A DNA stretch of 64,000 nucleotides. Origin: Bromus sterilis. Its lineage: Eukaryota > Streptophyta > Magnoliopsida > Poales > Poaceae. The notes beneath the pieces were generated by a model. It ran no database searches. It was not told where the DNA came from and saw only the letters and a list, made by a program, of their open reading frames with translations. Position 1 is the stretch's first letter. Each line of letters begins with the position of its first letter. The position numbers and the translations under genes were made by a program. This document shows, piece by piece, positions 21,956-33,700 of this stretch. Where the stretch lies: positions 227,381,770 to 227,445,769 of the forward strand of contig OX465595.1 in the NCBI GenBank assembly GCA_950022295.1, in the 5' to 3' direction.

Positions 21956-22636
21956 CTTTCGTTTCTTGCGAATCCTTCTAATGTTCATGAACATATGATG
22001 CTGCCTAAATTAGATACTTTTGTTTTTCTTATGAATGAAGGATCTAGCATGGACAAGAAAGATGGTCATTGGAGCGGGATCAAGCATGGAGAAGAAGGTG
22101 CGCGCGCGGGAAAGGACAATGGAGCTTCCAGTGGTGATTTTCGCATTTTGAAACCACCATAAGGCGCGCATGAAGTCTTGGACGAAATACACGAGATGCC
22201 ACTTCATTATTTTCGTCCAAGGGCAATTATAGGTGCTGCGTCACCTTAATATTGGGCTGGGCCCATGTAATTTCGAAATACCATATTATAGGCTGTTTTT
22301 AGAGTCCGTATGTGTGGGGAAACCGAGTTAGGGTTGTTTTCGGACCCCACCTCCAAGGGGTCACGAAAATCCCCTCTGTTCCCCCATATATACAGCCCTT
22401 AGGGCGTCCTTTAGACTTGGGTTTTAATTAGATTTAAGTTATCCATAGCCGCAACTTCGAGATCTTCGTTTGTGTCATCCGACCAGGCCAAGACCGCATT
22501 GGAACCCCAACTTGTTAATCATTCATCTTATATCCGCAATATCCAGATTGCAATTCTTAGTTCTTGCTTGTTCTTGTCGATTGCTTGCAGGAATTAGACC
22601 TTCGTGGTCAGGTTGATCGTGCATCCGCGGGATCAA
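21856..22636 (+). repeat. CRM-like 3' LTR, first part
   Basis: Begins TGATGAGGACATCC and is homologous to 18708-19487. It is interrupted at 22637 by element B; the remainder is 34583-34718. A TATA motif is at 22386-22394. Confidence 0.88.
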
Positions 22637-25600
22637 TTTCAGAACCCCAACTAGGGTAAGTGCTAGGGCTTGTTGCTCCTTTGCATCATGAAGAAAATTT
22701 CAAAATGAAATTCAAAAATGGGGAAAAAGAAAGCCCTGAGAAATTAATTCAAATGGCCAGATAAAAATATTTTTCCAAAAATCATTTGAACATTTGGAAA
22801 ATTCCTATAAATGATGGTGATCATTTCAAATGTGGGTTGGGTTCATTCCCATGCCCATAGAATTTTCTAAAATTCAAAATGTGCCCTTGAAATTAAATTT
22901 GACCCCTATTTGAATTGAAATTCAAATTAATTTAATTTCAAAAGTGCCCAAATTCTAAAAGTGACTTGCTTCTAATCACCTAGGATTTGTAAAAATAATT
23001 GGGCATTTAATAAAAATGCTCTACTATTTAATTTAGAGCAAAACAAAAAGAAGAAAAAGAAAACAAAAAACAAAATAGAAAGAAAAGGAAAAAAGGGAAA
23101 AGCAGCCCAACCCACCCAGGCCGGCCCATCCCAGCAGCCTTCTCCTTTGTCTTCTACCTCCCCGCGCCCACAAGCTGCTCGGTGGAAAGCCACCGACGCC
23201 GCTTGCCACCTCCTGCTCGCCGTAGACGTCCCTGAGGCCTCTAGACGCGCCACGACGACTCCCTGAACACGGCCACATCCATTCCCCACCTTGGATAGCT
23301 TCTCCCTCTCCACCTTCTTCGCGCCCACACAAACCGAGATGATTCACGGTCGTCAGAGCATCTCCGGCCTTGCCTTGGCCTCCATCACGTTTCTTGTGAT
23401 CCCCTTCTTCTTTCCCAAAGATCAACGCGTCTCCCCTCGCTGTATGGCCACCGCTACCATGGACGCAGTACGGCGCCGCCGCGTGTGTTGTCGCCGGCAG
23501 TGCTCCGGTGACCAATTGGTCACGTGGAGGTGCCCCTTCTTCTCAACTCCGTTCACTGGTGCCCCCGCACCCAAAAGCCTTCTGTTTTTTCACACTGCAG
23601 GAACGCCAGCACCCCCACCCGAGCTCCGGCCGCTGAACCCTCATTATCGGCCACGCTCCGGTGGTCCCCTGATACCCCGGTTAGCCCCTTCAGACGCGCG
23701 CTTCTCCTCTGAGCACGTAGGTGGTCGCGGCAGCCCTTTTGGTGCACTGCACCGCCGCCCAGCGCGTCGCCGCTGCATCTGCTGGTCACCGGCGGCTCAA
23801 CGCCGGTGAGCCGACGTGGCCGGCCGGGTTAGCCACTAACCCCACACCCTAATCACTAACTAACAGGTGGGGCCCTGCCCCTAACTAACCCCTGTTAGTT
23901 TTAATTAACAGGGAATTAACCCCACTGAGACTTACAGGCCGACCCCACAGGTCAGACCCCCCCCCACGTCAGCCATGCGTCAGCATGACGCAATAAAGAG
24001 AAAACAATTTAAAAGAATTAAAGAAATTCAAAAAATTCAGAAAATCAATTAAACTTTGGAAATTCATAACTAATTCATATTAACTCCGAATTGGAAAAAT
24101 AATATATGAAAAATTATCAGAAAAATGCAAGGATTAAGAATATGCAATTTTTTTTCATGTTTGACCATTTTAAAATGGGGGAACAGTATTAAATGTGCAT
24201 ATGGCTTAATTTGAATTCAACTTTGAAGTTTGAAATTGCAAATCCTTTGCAATACACTTCAATTAAATTGAATTGTCAACATACGAGTACCATATACATC
24301 ATGGACAACTATATCATGTGTATGTGCATTTTTCTTCTGAATTTGTCCCCCCTTGTTGATGATTGCCTCCGATGACAGACGCTCCGAGACGGTGATCACC
24401 CCCGAAGAAGAAGACCACCGTTAAGACCTGTGTATCGTCAGCAAGGCAAGCAAACCCCATTGATCATGTCTATAAATTCCTAGTTCCCTCTCAGTCTCGC
24501 TTATGCATGTTTAGGAGATCACCGATACACGTTCTTTCGCATAGTTGAACCCATTCCGATGCATGACCTATCATTTTGTCACCGTATTAAGCAAACCACA
24601 ATCCTAACAGATATAGGAGTTGAATGTTGAGCATGTGGCCTCTGCAACTGTTACTGCTTATTGCTGCTTAGTGATACAATGAGGATGTTATGATTGTGAG
24701 TCCGGATGGAATGAACAAAGTGATGCTGATGATAATGTGTTGGTGAATCCACCCTGAACAAAGGTGAACGATGAGAGGCTGTGTAGGAGTACACAGTGGG
24801 TTGTCTCGTTGAACACTGCCCTAGGCCCCGAGTTCCTGTTTTGTGATCCAAGACAAAGAGTATGACGACATGTAGGGTTTTATGGGAGCCCCATTTGGCC
24901 TCATTACGTACCCGATCTAGTCCAAGAGTCACACTAGATTCAAGCTTTCCATTTGACCTAACCATAGTTATGTGGGTGGACCTGTGAGGCAGTGAAACCA
25001 TCTTTCAAAGGTGGCGTCTCGGTCCCTTGCATTATCTGAGTCCGTTTCGTGGAACCGGCCGGACTCTCGAGCGGTGACAAACTCAAGTAGTCGACTCCTG
25101 GATTAGAGAAGGTGATGTGAGGGTAGTTCCTTGGTTTCATCCACGTCCGACACCCGCTTGAGGGGTGAAAAGAACGAGGCGATAAGTGATGACACGCGTG
25201 TGAAGATGTACACCCCTGCAGGGTTAATGAACTATTCGAATAGCCGTGTCCGCGGTTATGGACTACTTGGAAACCTTTACTTGACCATAGACAACTTGAA
25301 TGGATACTTATAAAACTCGCAAGAAAAGCGTGAGTGCTATGGCATGATTTCTCGTGGGAAAGTCGAGGAAGTAACCATGGTGGTGTAATTGGTTGGAGAC
25401 TTGGTAGTGGACTCGTGTACGCTTCTTACCTCAAAGTCTGGTACTCGTAGTACAGGACTAGCCAAGTCAAAGCTGGCACTTCTGCATGTTGAACCCCACC
25501 TCCTTTACCTTGAAACTTGAGCATGAGTAGTATAATTCTGATGTAAGTCTTGCTGAGTACGACTTTGTACTCACGTTTGCTTATTCTATGTTTTAGATGA

Positions 25601-26368
25601 GAACCCGGACCCCCGATGGAGTCGCCTTCGTGAAGCTTGACGTTGACCTTGGTAGTACAGTTCCAGACAGCAGTATGGTCCCTCGTGGAAGGGCATGTAT
25701 GTTTACAAGGCTTCTCTAAGCCCTTTGTTAAACTTGTCTGTACTCAGACCTAATTTTCTTCCGTTGTATGATGTAATGATGATCACAGACATGTGATCTT
25801 TGTATGCTCCATGTGTAAGTCAATAAAGATACACTTTGTAGAGTTATGTGATGATACCTGCTGTTCATACTAGGCATGTGTGTTGCGTGTATGTTTATAA
25901 CATGCATGTCTTAGTAGGGTTTTCGAGACCTTTGTTGTGATCTGGCTGGCGGTCTTTTATACACCAAGTGGCCCTTAGATGTGCGCAGCTTGGGGCATCG
26001 CGATGCGATTGCTTGTGACTTTGTCACGTGCACACTTTGTTGGATGATCGAGCCTGCCCTAGACCCCGACTAAGTGATCGGGCTGGAGTTTGTTTATATA
26101 AGGGTTATGATTCAATCGATAACATGGTTGAGGCGACTTGTCTATGAGTATGGGATTTCACCACCCATAATCATTTAGACTTGTGAGCAGGCGATGAGGA
26201 CCCATCTCAGTTGATCATCTGTCCTCGATGGGATGCCCCTCACGTACGATGCTTTACGAGAGTGTTCTGTGCTTGGGCTTGTCTGCTTAGACAAGTGGGT
26301 ACGGCTCGCGGCTCTACATTTGGTTAAGTTGTGACTGGAATTACATATGCATATTCCGGGTCCCGACA
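22637..26368 (+). repeat. Element B 5' LTR
   Basis: 3732 bp from TTTCAGAACCCC (family start TGTCAGAACC with one change) to ...GGTCCCGACA. It is about 155 bp shorter than its partner at 30691; the difference is mainly a block missing near 23337, where the 3' LTR has extra sequence at about 31392-31575. A polyadenylation signal is at 25822-25827. Confidence 0.9.
25822..25827 (+). terminator. Polyadenylation signal AATAAA, element B 5' LTR
   Basis: AATAAA at the position conserved across LTRs of this family. Confidence 0.4.
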
Positions 26369-26385
26369 GACTTGGTATCAGAGCA
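26369..26385 (+). other. Primer-binding site of element B
   Basis: GACTTGGTATCAGAGCA immediately follows the LTR end; TGGTATCAGAGC is the standard initiator-Met tRNA complement used by many plant LTR retrotransposons. Confidence 0.85.
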
Positions 26386-26791
26386 GGACTGTCTGTAGGA
26401 CTATTCAACCCTTGGTCGAAGTCGAGTCTAGCATTCTATAGTTATTTAGTTACTCTGGGTGTAAGGGAACAACGTAAGGCTTCTTTTTCTCCTTACCCTC
26501 ATCGATCTGAGTTCTGGGTCACCCTTATCTTTTCTACAGGATGATAGGACTAGGCTCATCTATGTCTTACTAGAACATCTCGTTGAGTGCTTCCTTGTAG
26601 CCGTAGGATTGTTGTGGTCGTCCAGAGTCTCCGTATCTTGAGTTCCTTGAAGAAGTTCTGTCCAATCTCTTCAAGGTTGTTTCATTTTGAGTCATTGCCT
26701 TTGCATTACAATCTTTGCCGTCTTCATCATGTCCTCTTATCTTTGATTCCATCGTACAACCTGTTCTGATTGTTGATCTTTATCACACAGG

Positions 26792-27590
26792 ATGTCAGGT
26801 GGAACTCGAAGTGCTGTTCTTCGGAATCGAGACCGTGATTGGAATCGAAATGATGATGAACCTCCACCACTGCCTTCTGCAGCGGAAATCATGATGGAAG
26901 CTGAGAAGAATCGATGTGATCAAACACGGCTTATGGAGCTCATCCAGCAGAATACCTCACGTCATTGCAATGTGGTTGTGAGCATTCAGGACTTCATCCT
27001 CCTCAAGCCACCGGTATTTCGATGTTCTTCTGAACCCCTTGAAGCTGATGATTGGCTCTGTTCCATCGAGCGTAAGCTTGACACGGCACATGTTTCTCCC
27101 AATGACCGAGTTATATTCGCGGAATACTTTCTGGAAGGTGCTGACAATGTGTTTCACGTGTGGTCTGACAGGCCATTTCTTCCAACATTGCCCTACAGTG
27201 TTGGTGGCACCACGTAGACCTAGTCATAAGCCTCCAAAGAAATCAACCACCAAAACCATTCAAGCAAAGCCTTCAGCCACTAGTAGAGGTTGTGTGAACC
27301 AAATCTCAGTTGAGGAAACCACTGCTACTTCTGATGTCATCCTTGGCACACTCCCAGTCAATCATGTTCCCGCCTCCGTTCTTTTCGATCCAGGAGCTTC
27401 TCATTCATTCATGTCGGAGAGTTATGCACTTCGTCATGAATTTCCTTTTGAAGAAATGTTTTCTCCAATGATCATTCAAACTCCTGGTTCCAAATGGCAA
27501 ACTAATAGAGTAAGCCATGGCAATCAAATTGCAATTGAGGGCTTAGTATTTTCTTCCTTCTCTTATAGCCCTGAAGTCTTCAGACATTGA
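26792..27590 (+). pseudogene. Element B gag with internal deletion, and protease
   Basis: Gag starts MSGGTRSAVLRNRDRD (26792) and reaches the conserved 'EPLEADDWLCSIERKL' and 'EYFLEGADN' blocks. It then jumps, in a different frame, to the zinc knuckle CFTCGLTGHFFQHC (C-X2-C-X4-H-X4-C; about 27147-27188), so the rest of the capsid domain is deleted near 27140. The protease follows with FDPGASHSF; the usual active site is D-S/T-G-A, so the Ser-to-Pro change probably inactivates it. The frame ends at 27590, just before the DVILGMDWL block that continues at 27590-27604 in another frame. Confidence 0.85.
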
Positions 27591-27603
27591 TGTAATCCTA
27601 GGC

Positions 27604-28389
27604 ATGGATTGGTTATCAAGACAGAATGTTGTCCTTGATTATAAAGCCAATTCAACTAAACTCACCCATCCTTCAGGCCAGACAATTGATTACACAACAC
27701 CCAGCTCTAGAATCCAGATGCATACTTTGAATGTGCTTCCACTTCTAGACCTTGAAGATATTCCGGTGGTTCGTGAATTCCTGTATGTCTTTCTTGAAGA
27801 GCTGCCGGGGATGCCACCCGACAGGTGTGTAGAGTTCATAGTTGATCTTATACCAGGCACAACCTCAATTTCGAGACGTCCATATAGAATGGCCCCACAT
27901 GAGTTAGCTGAGCTAAAAACCCAACTTGATGCTTCGTTGGCAAAGGGCTTCATCCACCCTAGCTCAGCGCCATGGGGTTGCCCCGTTCTGTTCGTAACGA
28001 AGAAAGATGGAACAGAAAGGATGTGCGTAGACTATCGCCCGCTAAATGTAGCGAAGATAAAGAACAAGTACCCACTGCCCAGGATCAATGATCTTTATGA
28101 TCAACTTGCTGGATCCTCGGTCTTCTCCAAGATGGATTTGAGATTAGGCTATCATCAAATCAAAATCCGAAACGAGGACATTCCCAAGACGACTTTCACT
28201 ACTCGATATGGTCTTTACGAGTACACCGTCATGTCCTTCGGTTTAACCAATGCCCCCGCCACATTCTCGCGCTTGATGAATTCGATCTTCATGGAGTACC
28301 TAGATAAATTTGTTGTGGTTTATCTTGATGACATTCTCCAAGTGTTGTTATTGATGAAGAGCACACAGAACATCTTAGGTTGTTATTGA
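27604..28389 (+). pseudogene. Element B protease end and reverse transcriptase (fingers/palm)
   Basis: This 261-codon frame begins in the protease tail (MDWLSRQNVVLDYKAN). It runs through VREFLYVFLEELPGMPP, 'ISRRPYRMAPHELAELK', 'WGCPVLFVTKKDGTERMC', 'YPLPRINDLYDQLAGSS' and FGLTNAPATFSRL to the active site VVYLDDIL. Directly after DDIL the expected IYSKNEEEH codons are replaced by a short scrambled stretch (about 28339-28356), which shifts the frame. The remainder of RT continues at 28380. Confidence 0.9.
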
Positions 28390-30713
28390 TGAAACTTCGA
28401 GAGCATCGCCTTTATGCCAAGTTCTCCAAGTGTGAATTTTGGCTACCAGAAGTGACCTACTTAGGCCATGTGATTTCTGCAAAAGGTGTTGCAGTCAATC
28501 CCGAGAGAGTTAAGGCCGTCCTTGACTGGACTCCACCTGAATCGGTTAAGCAAGTTAGGAGTTTTCTTGGCTTAGCAAGCTATTGCCGCCGCTTTGTTGA
28601 GAACTTCTCCAAAGTTGCAAAGCCTCTGACTGAACTCCTCAAGAAAGACAAGAAATTCCAATGGACCCCCAAGTGCGAGGAAAGCTTTCAAGAGCTAAAA
28701 AGAAGATTTACTTCTGCACCCGTACTTGCACCTCCAGACACCAAAAGGGATTTCGAGATCTATTGTGATGCTTCACGGCAAGGGTTAGGATGCATACTTA
28801 TGCAAGATAGACATGTGGTAGCTTATGCTTCACGCCAGTTGCGTCCACATGAAGAGAATTATCCTACCCATGATCTTGAACTCGCTGCCGTAGTTCATGC
28901 CCTGAAGACTTGGCGACATTACCTCCTTGGTAATCGTTGTGAGATCTATTCCGACCACCAAAGCCTCAAATATATTTTCACCCAGCCAAATCTTAATCTC
29001 AGGCAAAGACGCCGGATTGAGTTGATAAAAGATTATGACTTAGGAATATCTTACACCCCAAGCAAGGCTAATGTCATGGCTGATGCACTAAGTCATAAGT
29101 CGTATTGTAAAAACCTCATCTTACAACAGTATCAACCAATTCTTCATGAGGAATTTCGCAAGCTCAATCTTGATATAGTTCCTCGTGGATCTCTTTTCAA
29201 CATGGTGGCGAAACCAGCCCTTGAGGATCAAATCATAGCCGCCCAGAAACAAGATAGTAGTATTCAAGAGATCAAGCAGAACATTGTTAGCGGAGTTGCT
29301 AAATGTTTCTCTGCAAATGATCAAGGAACGATATTCTTTGAAAATCGTTTAGTAGTTCCTGAAAATGAAGACCTAAGGCAGCTGATCCTTAAGGAAGCTC
29401 ATGACACTCCCCTCTCCATTCATCCCAGTAGCACAAAAATGTACCGAGATCTACGCCAGAGATTTTGGTGGACCCGGATGAAGAGAGACATTGCACAATT
29501 TGTTGCCGAATGTGATGCTTGTCGTCGCATTAAGGCAGAACACCAAAGACCTGCTGGTACTCGTCAACCATTGTCTATTCCCGAGTGCAAATGGGACAAG
29601 GTCGGTATGGATTTCATCACCGGCTTTCCAAAAACCCAGAAAGTAAATGATGCCATCTTCGTTGTCATTGACCGACTCTCAAAAGTTGCTCACTTCCTTC
29701 CAGTTCGCGAGTCTATAACTGCTAGTCAGTTAGCGGACTTGTATGTCTCTAGAATTGTGTCTCTTCACGGTGTTCCTTTGGAAATCAATTCTGACCGTGC
29801 TAGCCTTTTCACCTCTAGATTATGGGAAAGTTTTCAGAATTCTATGGAAACTCATCTCTCATTTAGTACAGCTTTCCATCCTCAATCTAGCGGTCAAGTT
29901 GAAAGGGTTAATCAAATCTTGGAAGACATGCTCAGAGATTGTGTTATCTCTTTCGGAAAGAATTGGGAGAAATCTCTTCCATTTGCCGAATTTGCTTATA
30001 ACAATAGCTATCAATCTAGTCTGAACATGGCTCCCTTTGAATTCCTCTTTGGTCGACGATGTCGAACACCCCTAAACTGGTCAGAAAACGGTGAAAGACA
30101 ACTCTTTGGACCGGATATGATCAAGGAAGCAGAAGAGCAAGTTCGCATTGTTCGTGATCGATTGAAAGCCGCCCAGTCTCGTCAAAAGAGCTACTATGAT
30201 CGTCATCATAGAGAAGAGAGCTACAATATTGATGAGAAGGCTTACCTTCAGGTTACTCCTCTGAAGGGTACCCAACGATTCAGTATCAAAGGCAAGTTGG
30301 CCCCACGTTACATCGGACCTTTTCGCATTCTCTCTAAACGTGGAGAAGTTTCCTACCAACTTGAACTACCCCCGCACCTTTCCCGAGTACATGATGTATT
30401 CCATGTGTCAGAACTCAGGCGGTGCTTCAAGGACCCCATCCGCGAAGTCGACCATGAAACGCTTGATCTCCAAGATGACCATTCTTATCGAGAGTACCCC
30501 GTTCGTATTCTTGGTTCCGCAGAGCGTGTCACTCGTCGTCAGAAGATCAAGTTCCTCAACGTGCAATGGTCACATCACTCCGAGAAAGAAGCAACATGGG
30601 AAAGAGAAGACCGCCTCCGTGCCGAGTACCCCTCCTTCCTCCCGACGACTTCTGAATCTCGGGACGAGATTCTTTTGAGTGGGGGTGAGTTGTCAGAACC
30701 CCAACTAGGGTAA
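28380..30713 (+). CDS. Element B pol: RT thumb, RNase H, integrase, chromodomain
   Basis: A 777-codon open frame, in line with the preceding RT except for the local scramble. Residues 1-100 are RT connection (VKQVRSFLGLASYCRRF). RNase H is at about 120-240, with acidic residues in YCDAS (129), the LELA block (167), YSDHQS (193) and MADALS (236). The integrase zinc domain has H341, H348, C378 and C381, and its core has D411 (GMDFITGF), D472 (NSDRAS) and E508 (SGQVERVNQ). The chromodomain-like end is at 723-745 (NVQWSHHSEKEATWERE). The frame runs through the polypurine tract and stops 23 bp inside the 3' LTR. The first Met at 28380 is incidental; the native protein would be part of a polyprotein. 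Confidence 0.93.
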   Translation: MLLMKLREHRLYAKFSKCEFWLPEVTYLGHVISAKGVAVNPERVKAVLDWTPPESVKQVRSFLGLASYCRRFVENFSKVAKPLTELLKKDKKFQWTPKCEESFQELKRRFTSAPVLAPPDTKRDFEIYCDASRQGLGCILMQDRHVVAYASRQLRPHEENYPTHDLELAAVVHALKTWRHYLLGNRCEIYSDHQSLKYIFTQPNLNLRQRRRIELIKDYDLGISYTPSKANVMADALSHKSYCKNLILQQYQPILHEEFRKLNLDIVPRGSLFNMVAKPALEDQIIAAQKQDSSIQEIKQNIVSGVAKCFSANDQGTIFFENRLVVPENEDLRQLILKEAHDTPLSIHPSSTKMYRDLRQRFWWTRMKRDIAQFVAECDACRRIKAEHQRPAGTRQPLSIPECKWDKVGMDFITGFPKTQKVNDAIFVVIDRLSKVAHFLPVRESITASQLADLYVSRIVSLHGVPLEINSDRASLFTSRLWESFQNSMETHLSFSTAFHPQSSGQVERVNQILEDMLRDCVISFGKNWEKSLPFAEFAYNNSYQSSLNMAPFEFLFGRRCRTPLNWSENGERQLFGPDMIKEAEEQVRIVRDRLKAAQSRQKSYYDRHHREESYNIDEKAYLQVTPLKGTQRFSIKGKLAPRYIGPFRILSKRGEVSYQLELPPHLSRVHDVFHVSELRRCFKDPIREVDHETLDLQDDHSYREYPVRILGSAERVTRRQKIKFLNVQWSHHSEKEATWEREDRLRAEYPSFLPTTSESRDEILLSGGELSEPQLG
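30677..30690 (+). other. Polypurine tract of element B
   Basis: GAGTGGGGGTGAGT directly precedes the 3' LTR start TGTCAGAACC. Confidence 0.8.
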
Positions 30714-33700
30714 GTGCTAGGGCTTGTTTCTCTTTTGCATCATGAAGAAAATTTCAAAATGAAATTCAAAAATGGGGAAAAAGAAATCCCTGAGAAAATA
30801 ATTCAAATGGCCAGATAAAAAAAAATTCCAAAAATCATTTGAACATTTGGAAAATTCCTATAAATGATGGTGATCATTTCAAAATTGGTTTGGGTTCATT
30901 CCCATGCCCATAGAATTTTCTAAAATTCAAAATGTGCCCTGGAAATTAAATTTGACCCCTATTTGAATTGAAATTCACATTAATTGAATTTCAAAAGTGC
31001 CCAAATTCTAAAAGTGACTTTCTTTTGATCACCTAGGATTTATAAAAATAATTGGGCATTTAATAAAAATGCTCTACTATTTAATTTAGAGAAAAACAAA
31101 CAGAAGAAAAAGAAAACAGAAAACAAAATAGAAAGAAAAGGAAAAAAGGGCAAAGCAGCCCAACCCACCCAGGCCGTCCCAGCCTAGCAGCCTTCTCCTT
31201 TGTCTTCTACCTCCCCGCGCCCACAAGCTTCTCGGTGGAAAACCACCGACGCCGCTTGCCACCTCCTGCTCGCCGTGGACGTCCCTGAGGCCTCTAGACG
31301 CGCCATGACGACTCCCTAGACACGGCCACATCCATCCCCCCCCCTTGGATAGCTTCTCCCTCTCCTCCTTCGTCGCGCCCACACAAACCGAGCGCCACCG
31401 CAGAGCACCTTCGTGGTCCGGCATGGCCAACGTAGTCGCAGAGGCAAACCGGCGTGCCCTTCGCGTTCAGCATGGTCGTCTTCGTCTCCGAGCGGAAACA
31501 ATCGAGCTAGGACACCTCCATCGCGCCGATCCCTTCGTCGTCCTCCCCGCCGGCCGCCGTGCTTCCCCGAGCTGATTCGCCGTCGTCAGAGCATCTCCGG
31601 CCTTGCCTTGGCCTCCATCGCATTTCTGGTGATCCCCTTCTTCTTTCCCAACCATCCACGCGTCTCCCCTCGCTGTATGGCCACCGCCAGCATGGACGCA
31701 GTACGGCGCCGCCGCGCGTGTTGTCGCCGGCAGTGCTCCGGTGACCAATTGGTCAAGTGGAGGTGCCTCTTCTTCTCAACTCCCTTCACTGGTGCCGCCG
31801 CACCCAAAAGCCCTCTTTTTTTGCACACTGCAGCAACGCCAGCACCCCCAGCCGAGCTCCGGCCACCGAACCCTCGTCGCCGGCCACGCTCCGGTGGTCC
31901 CCTGATCCCCCGGCTAGCCCCTTCAGACGCGCGCTTCTCCTCTGAGCACGTAGGTGGTCGCGGCAGCCCTTTTGGTGCACTGCACCGCCGCCCAGCGCGT
32001 CGCCGCTGCATCTGCTGGTCACCGGCGGCTCAACGCCGGTGAGCCGACGTGGCCGGCCGGGTTAGCCACTAACCCCACACCCTAATCACTCACTAACAGG
32101 TGGGGCCCTGCCCCTAACTAACCCCCTGTTAGTTTTAATTAACAAGGAATTAACCCCACTGAGACTTACAGGCCGACCCCACAGGTCAGACCCCCCCCCC
32201 ACGTCAGCCTTGCGTCAGCATGACGCAATAAAGAGAAAACAATTTAAAAGAATGAAAGAAATTCAGAAAAATCCAGAAAAACAATTAAACTTTGGAAATT
32301 CATATCTAATTCATATTAACTCCAAATTGGACAAATAATATATGAAAAAATATCAGAAAAATGCAAGGATTAAGAATATGCAAAAAAAATTCATGTTTGA
32401 CCATTTTAAAATGGGGGAACAGTAGAAAATGTGCATATGGCTTAATTTGAATTCAAATTTGAAGTTTGAAATTGCGAATCCTTTGCAATACACTTCAATT
32501 AAATTGAATTGTCAACATACCAGTACCATATACATCATGGACAACTATATCATGTGTATGTGCATTTTTCTTCCGAAGTTGTTCCCTCTTGTTGATGATT
32601 GCCTCCGATGACAGACGTTCCGAGACGGTGATCACCCCCGAAGAAGAAGACCACCGTTAAGACCTGTGTATCGTCAGCAAGGCAAGCAAACCCCATTGAT
32701 CATGTCTATAAAATCCTACTTCCCTCTCAGTCTCGCTTATGCATGTTTAGGAGATCACCGAGACACGTTCTTTCGCATAGTTGAACCCATTCCGATGCAT
32801 GACCTATCATTTTGTCACCGTATTAAGAAAACCACATCCTAGAAGATATAGGAGTTGAATGTTGAGCATGTGGCCCCTGCAATTGTTACCGCTTATTGCT
32901 GCTTAGTGATACAATGAGGATGTTATGATTGTGAGTCGGGATGGAATGAACACAGTGATGCTGATGATAATGTGTTGGTGAATCCACCCTGAACAAAGGT
33001 GAACGATGAGAGGCTGTGTAGGAGTACACAGTGGGTTGTCTCGTTGAACACTGCCCTAGGCCCCGAGTTCCTGTGTTGTGATCCAAGACAAAGAATATGA
33101 CCATATGTAGGGTTTTATGGGAGCCCCGTTTGGCCTCTTTACATACCCGATCCGGTCCAGGAGTCACACTAGATTCGGGCTTTCCATTTCAACTAACCAT
33201 AGATATGTGGGTGGACCTGTGAGGCATTGAAACCATCTGTCAAAGGTGGTGTCTCGCTCCCTTCCATTATCTGAGTCTTCTTCGTGGAACCGGCCGGACT
33301 CTCGAGCGGTGATAAACTCAGGTAGTCGACTCCTGGATTAGAGAAGGTGATGTGAGGGCAGTGCCTTGGTTTCATCCATGTTCGACACCCGCTTGAAGGG
33401 TGACAAGAACGAGGCGATAAGTGATGACACGCGTGTGAAGATGTACACCCCTGCAGGGTTAATGAACTATTCTTATTGCCATGTCCGCGGTTATGGACTA
33501 CTTGGAAACCTTTACTTGATAATAGACAACTTGAATGGATACTTATAAAACTCACAAGAAAAGCGTGAGTGCTATGGCTGCTTTCTCGTGGGAAAGTCGA
33601 GGAAGTAACCATGGTGGTGTAATTGGTTGGAGACTTGGTAGTGGACTCGTGTACGCTTCTTACCTCAAAGTATGGTACTCGTAGTACAGGACTAGCCAAA

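Noticed and set aside
31413..32042. 209-codon open frame and its near copy at 23291-23809
   Set aside because: The two frames are repeated only because they sit in the paired LTRs of element B. Composition is GC-driven and no protein family fits.
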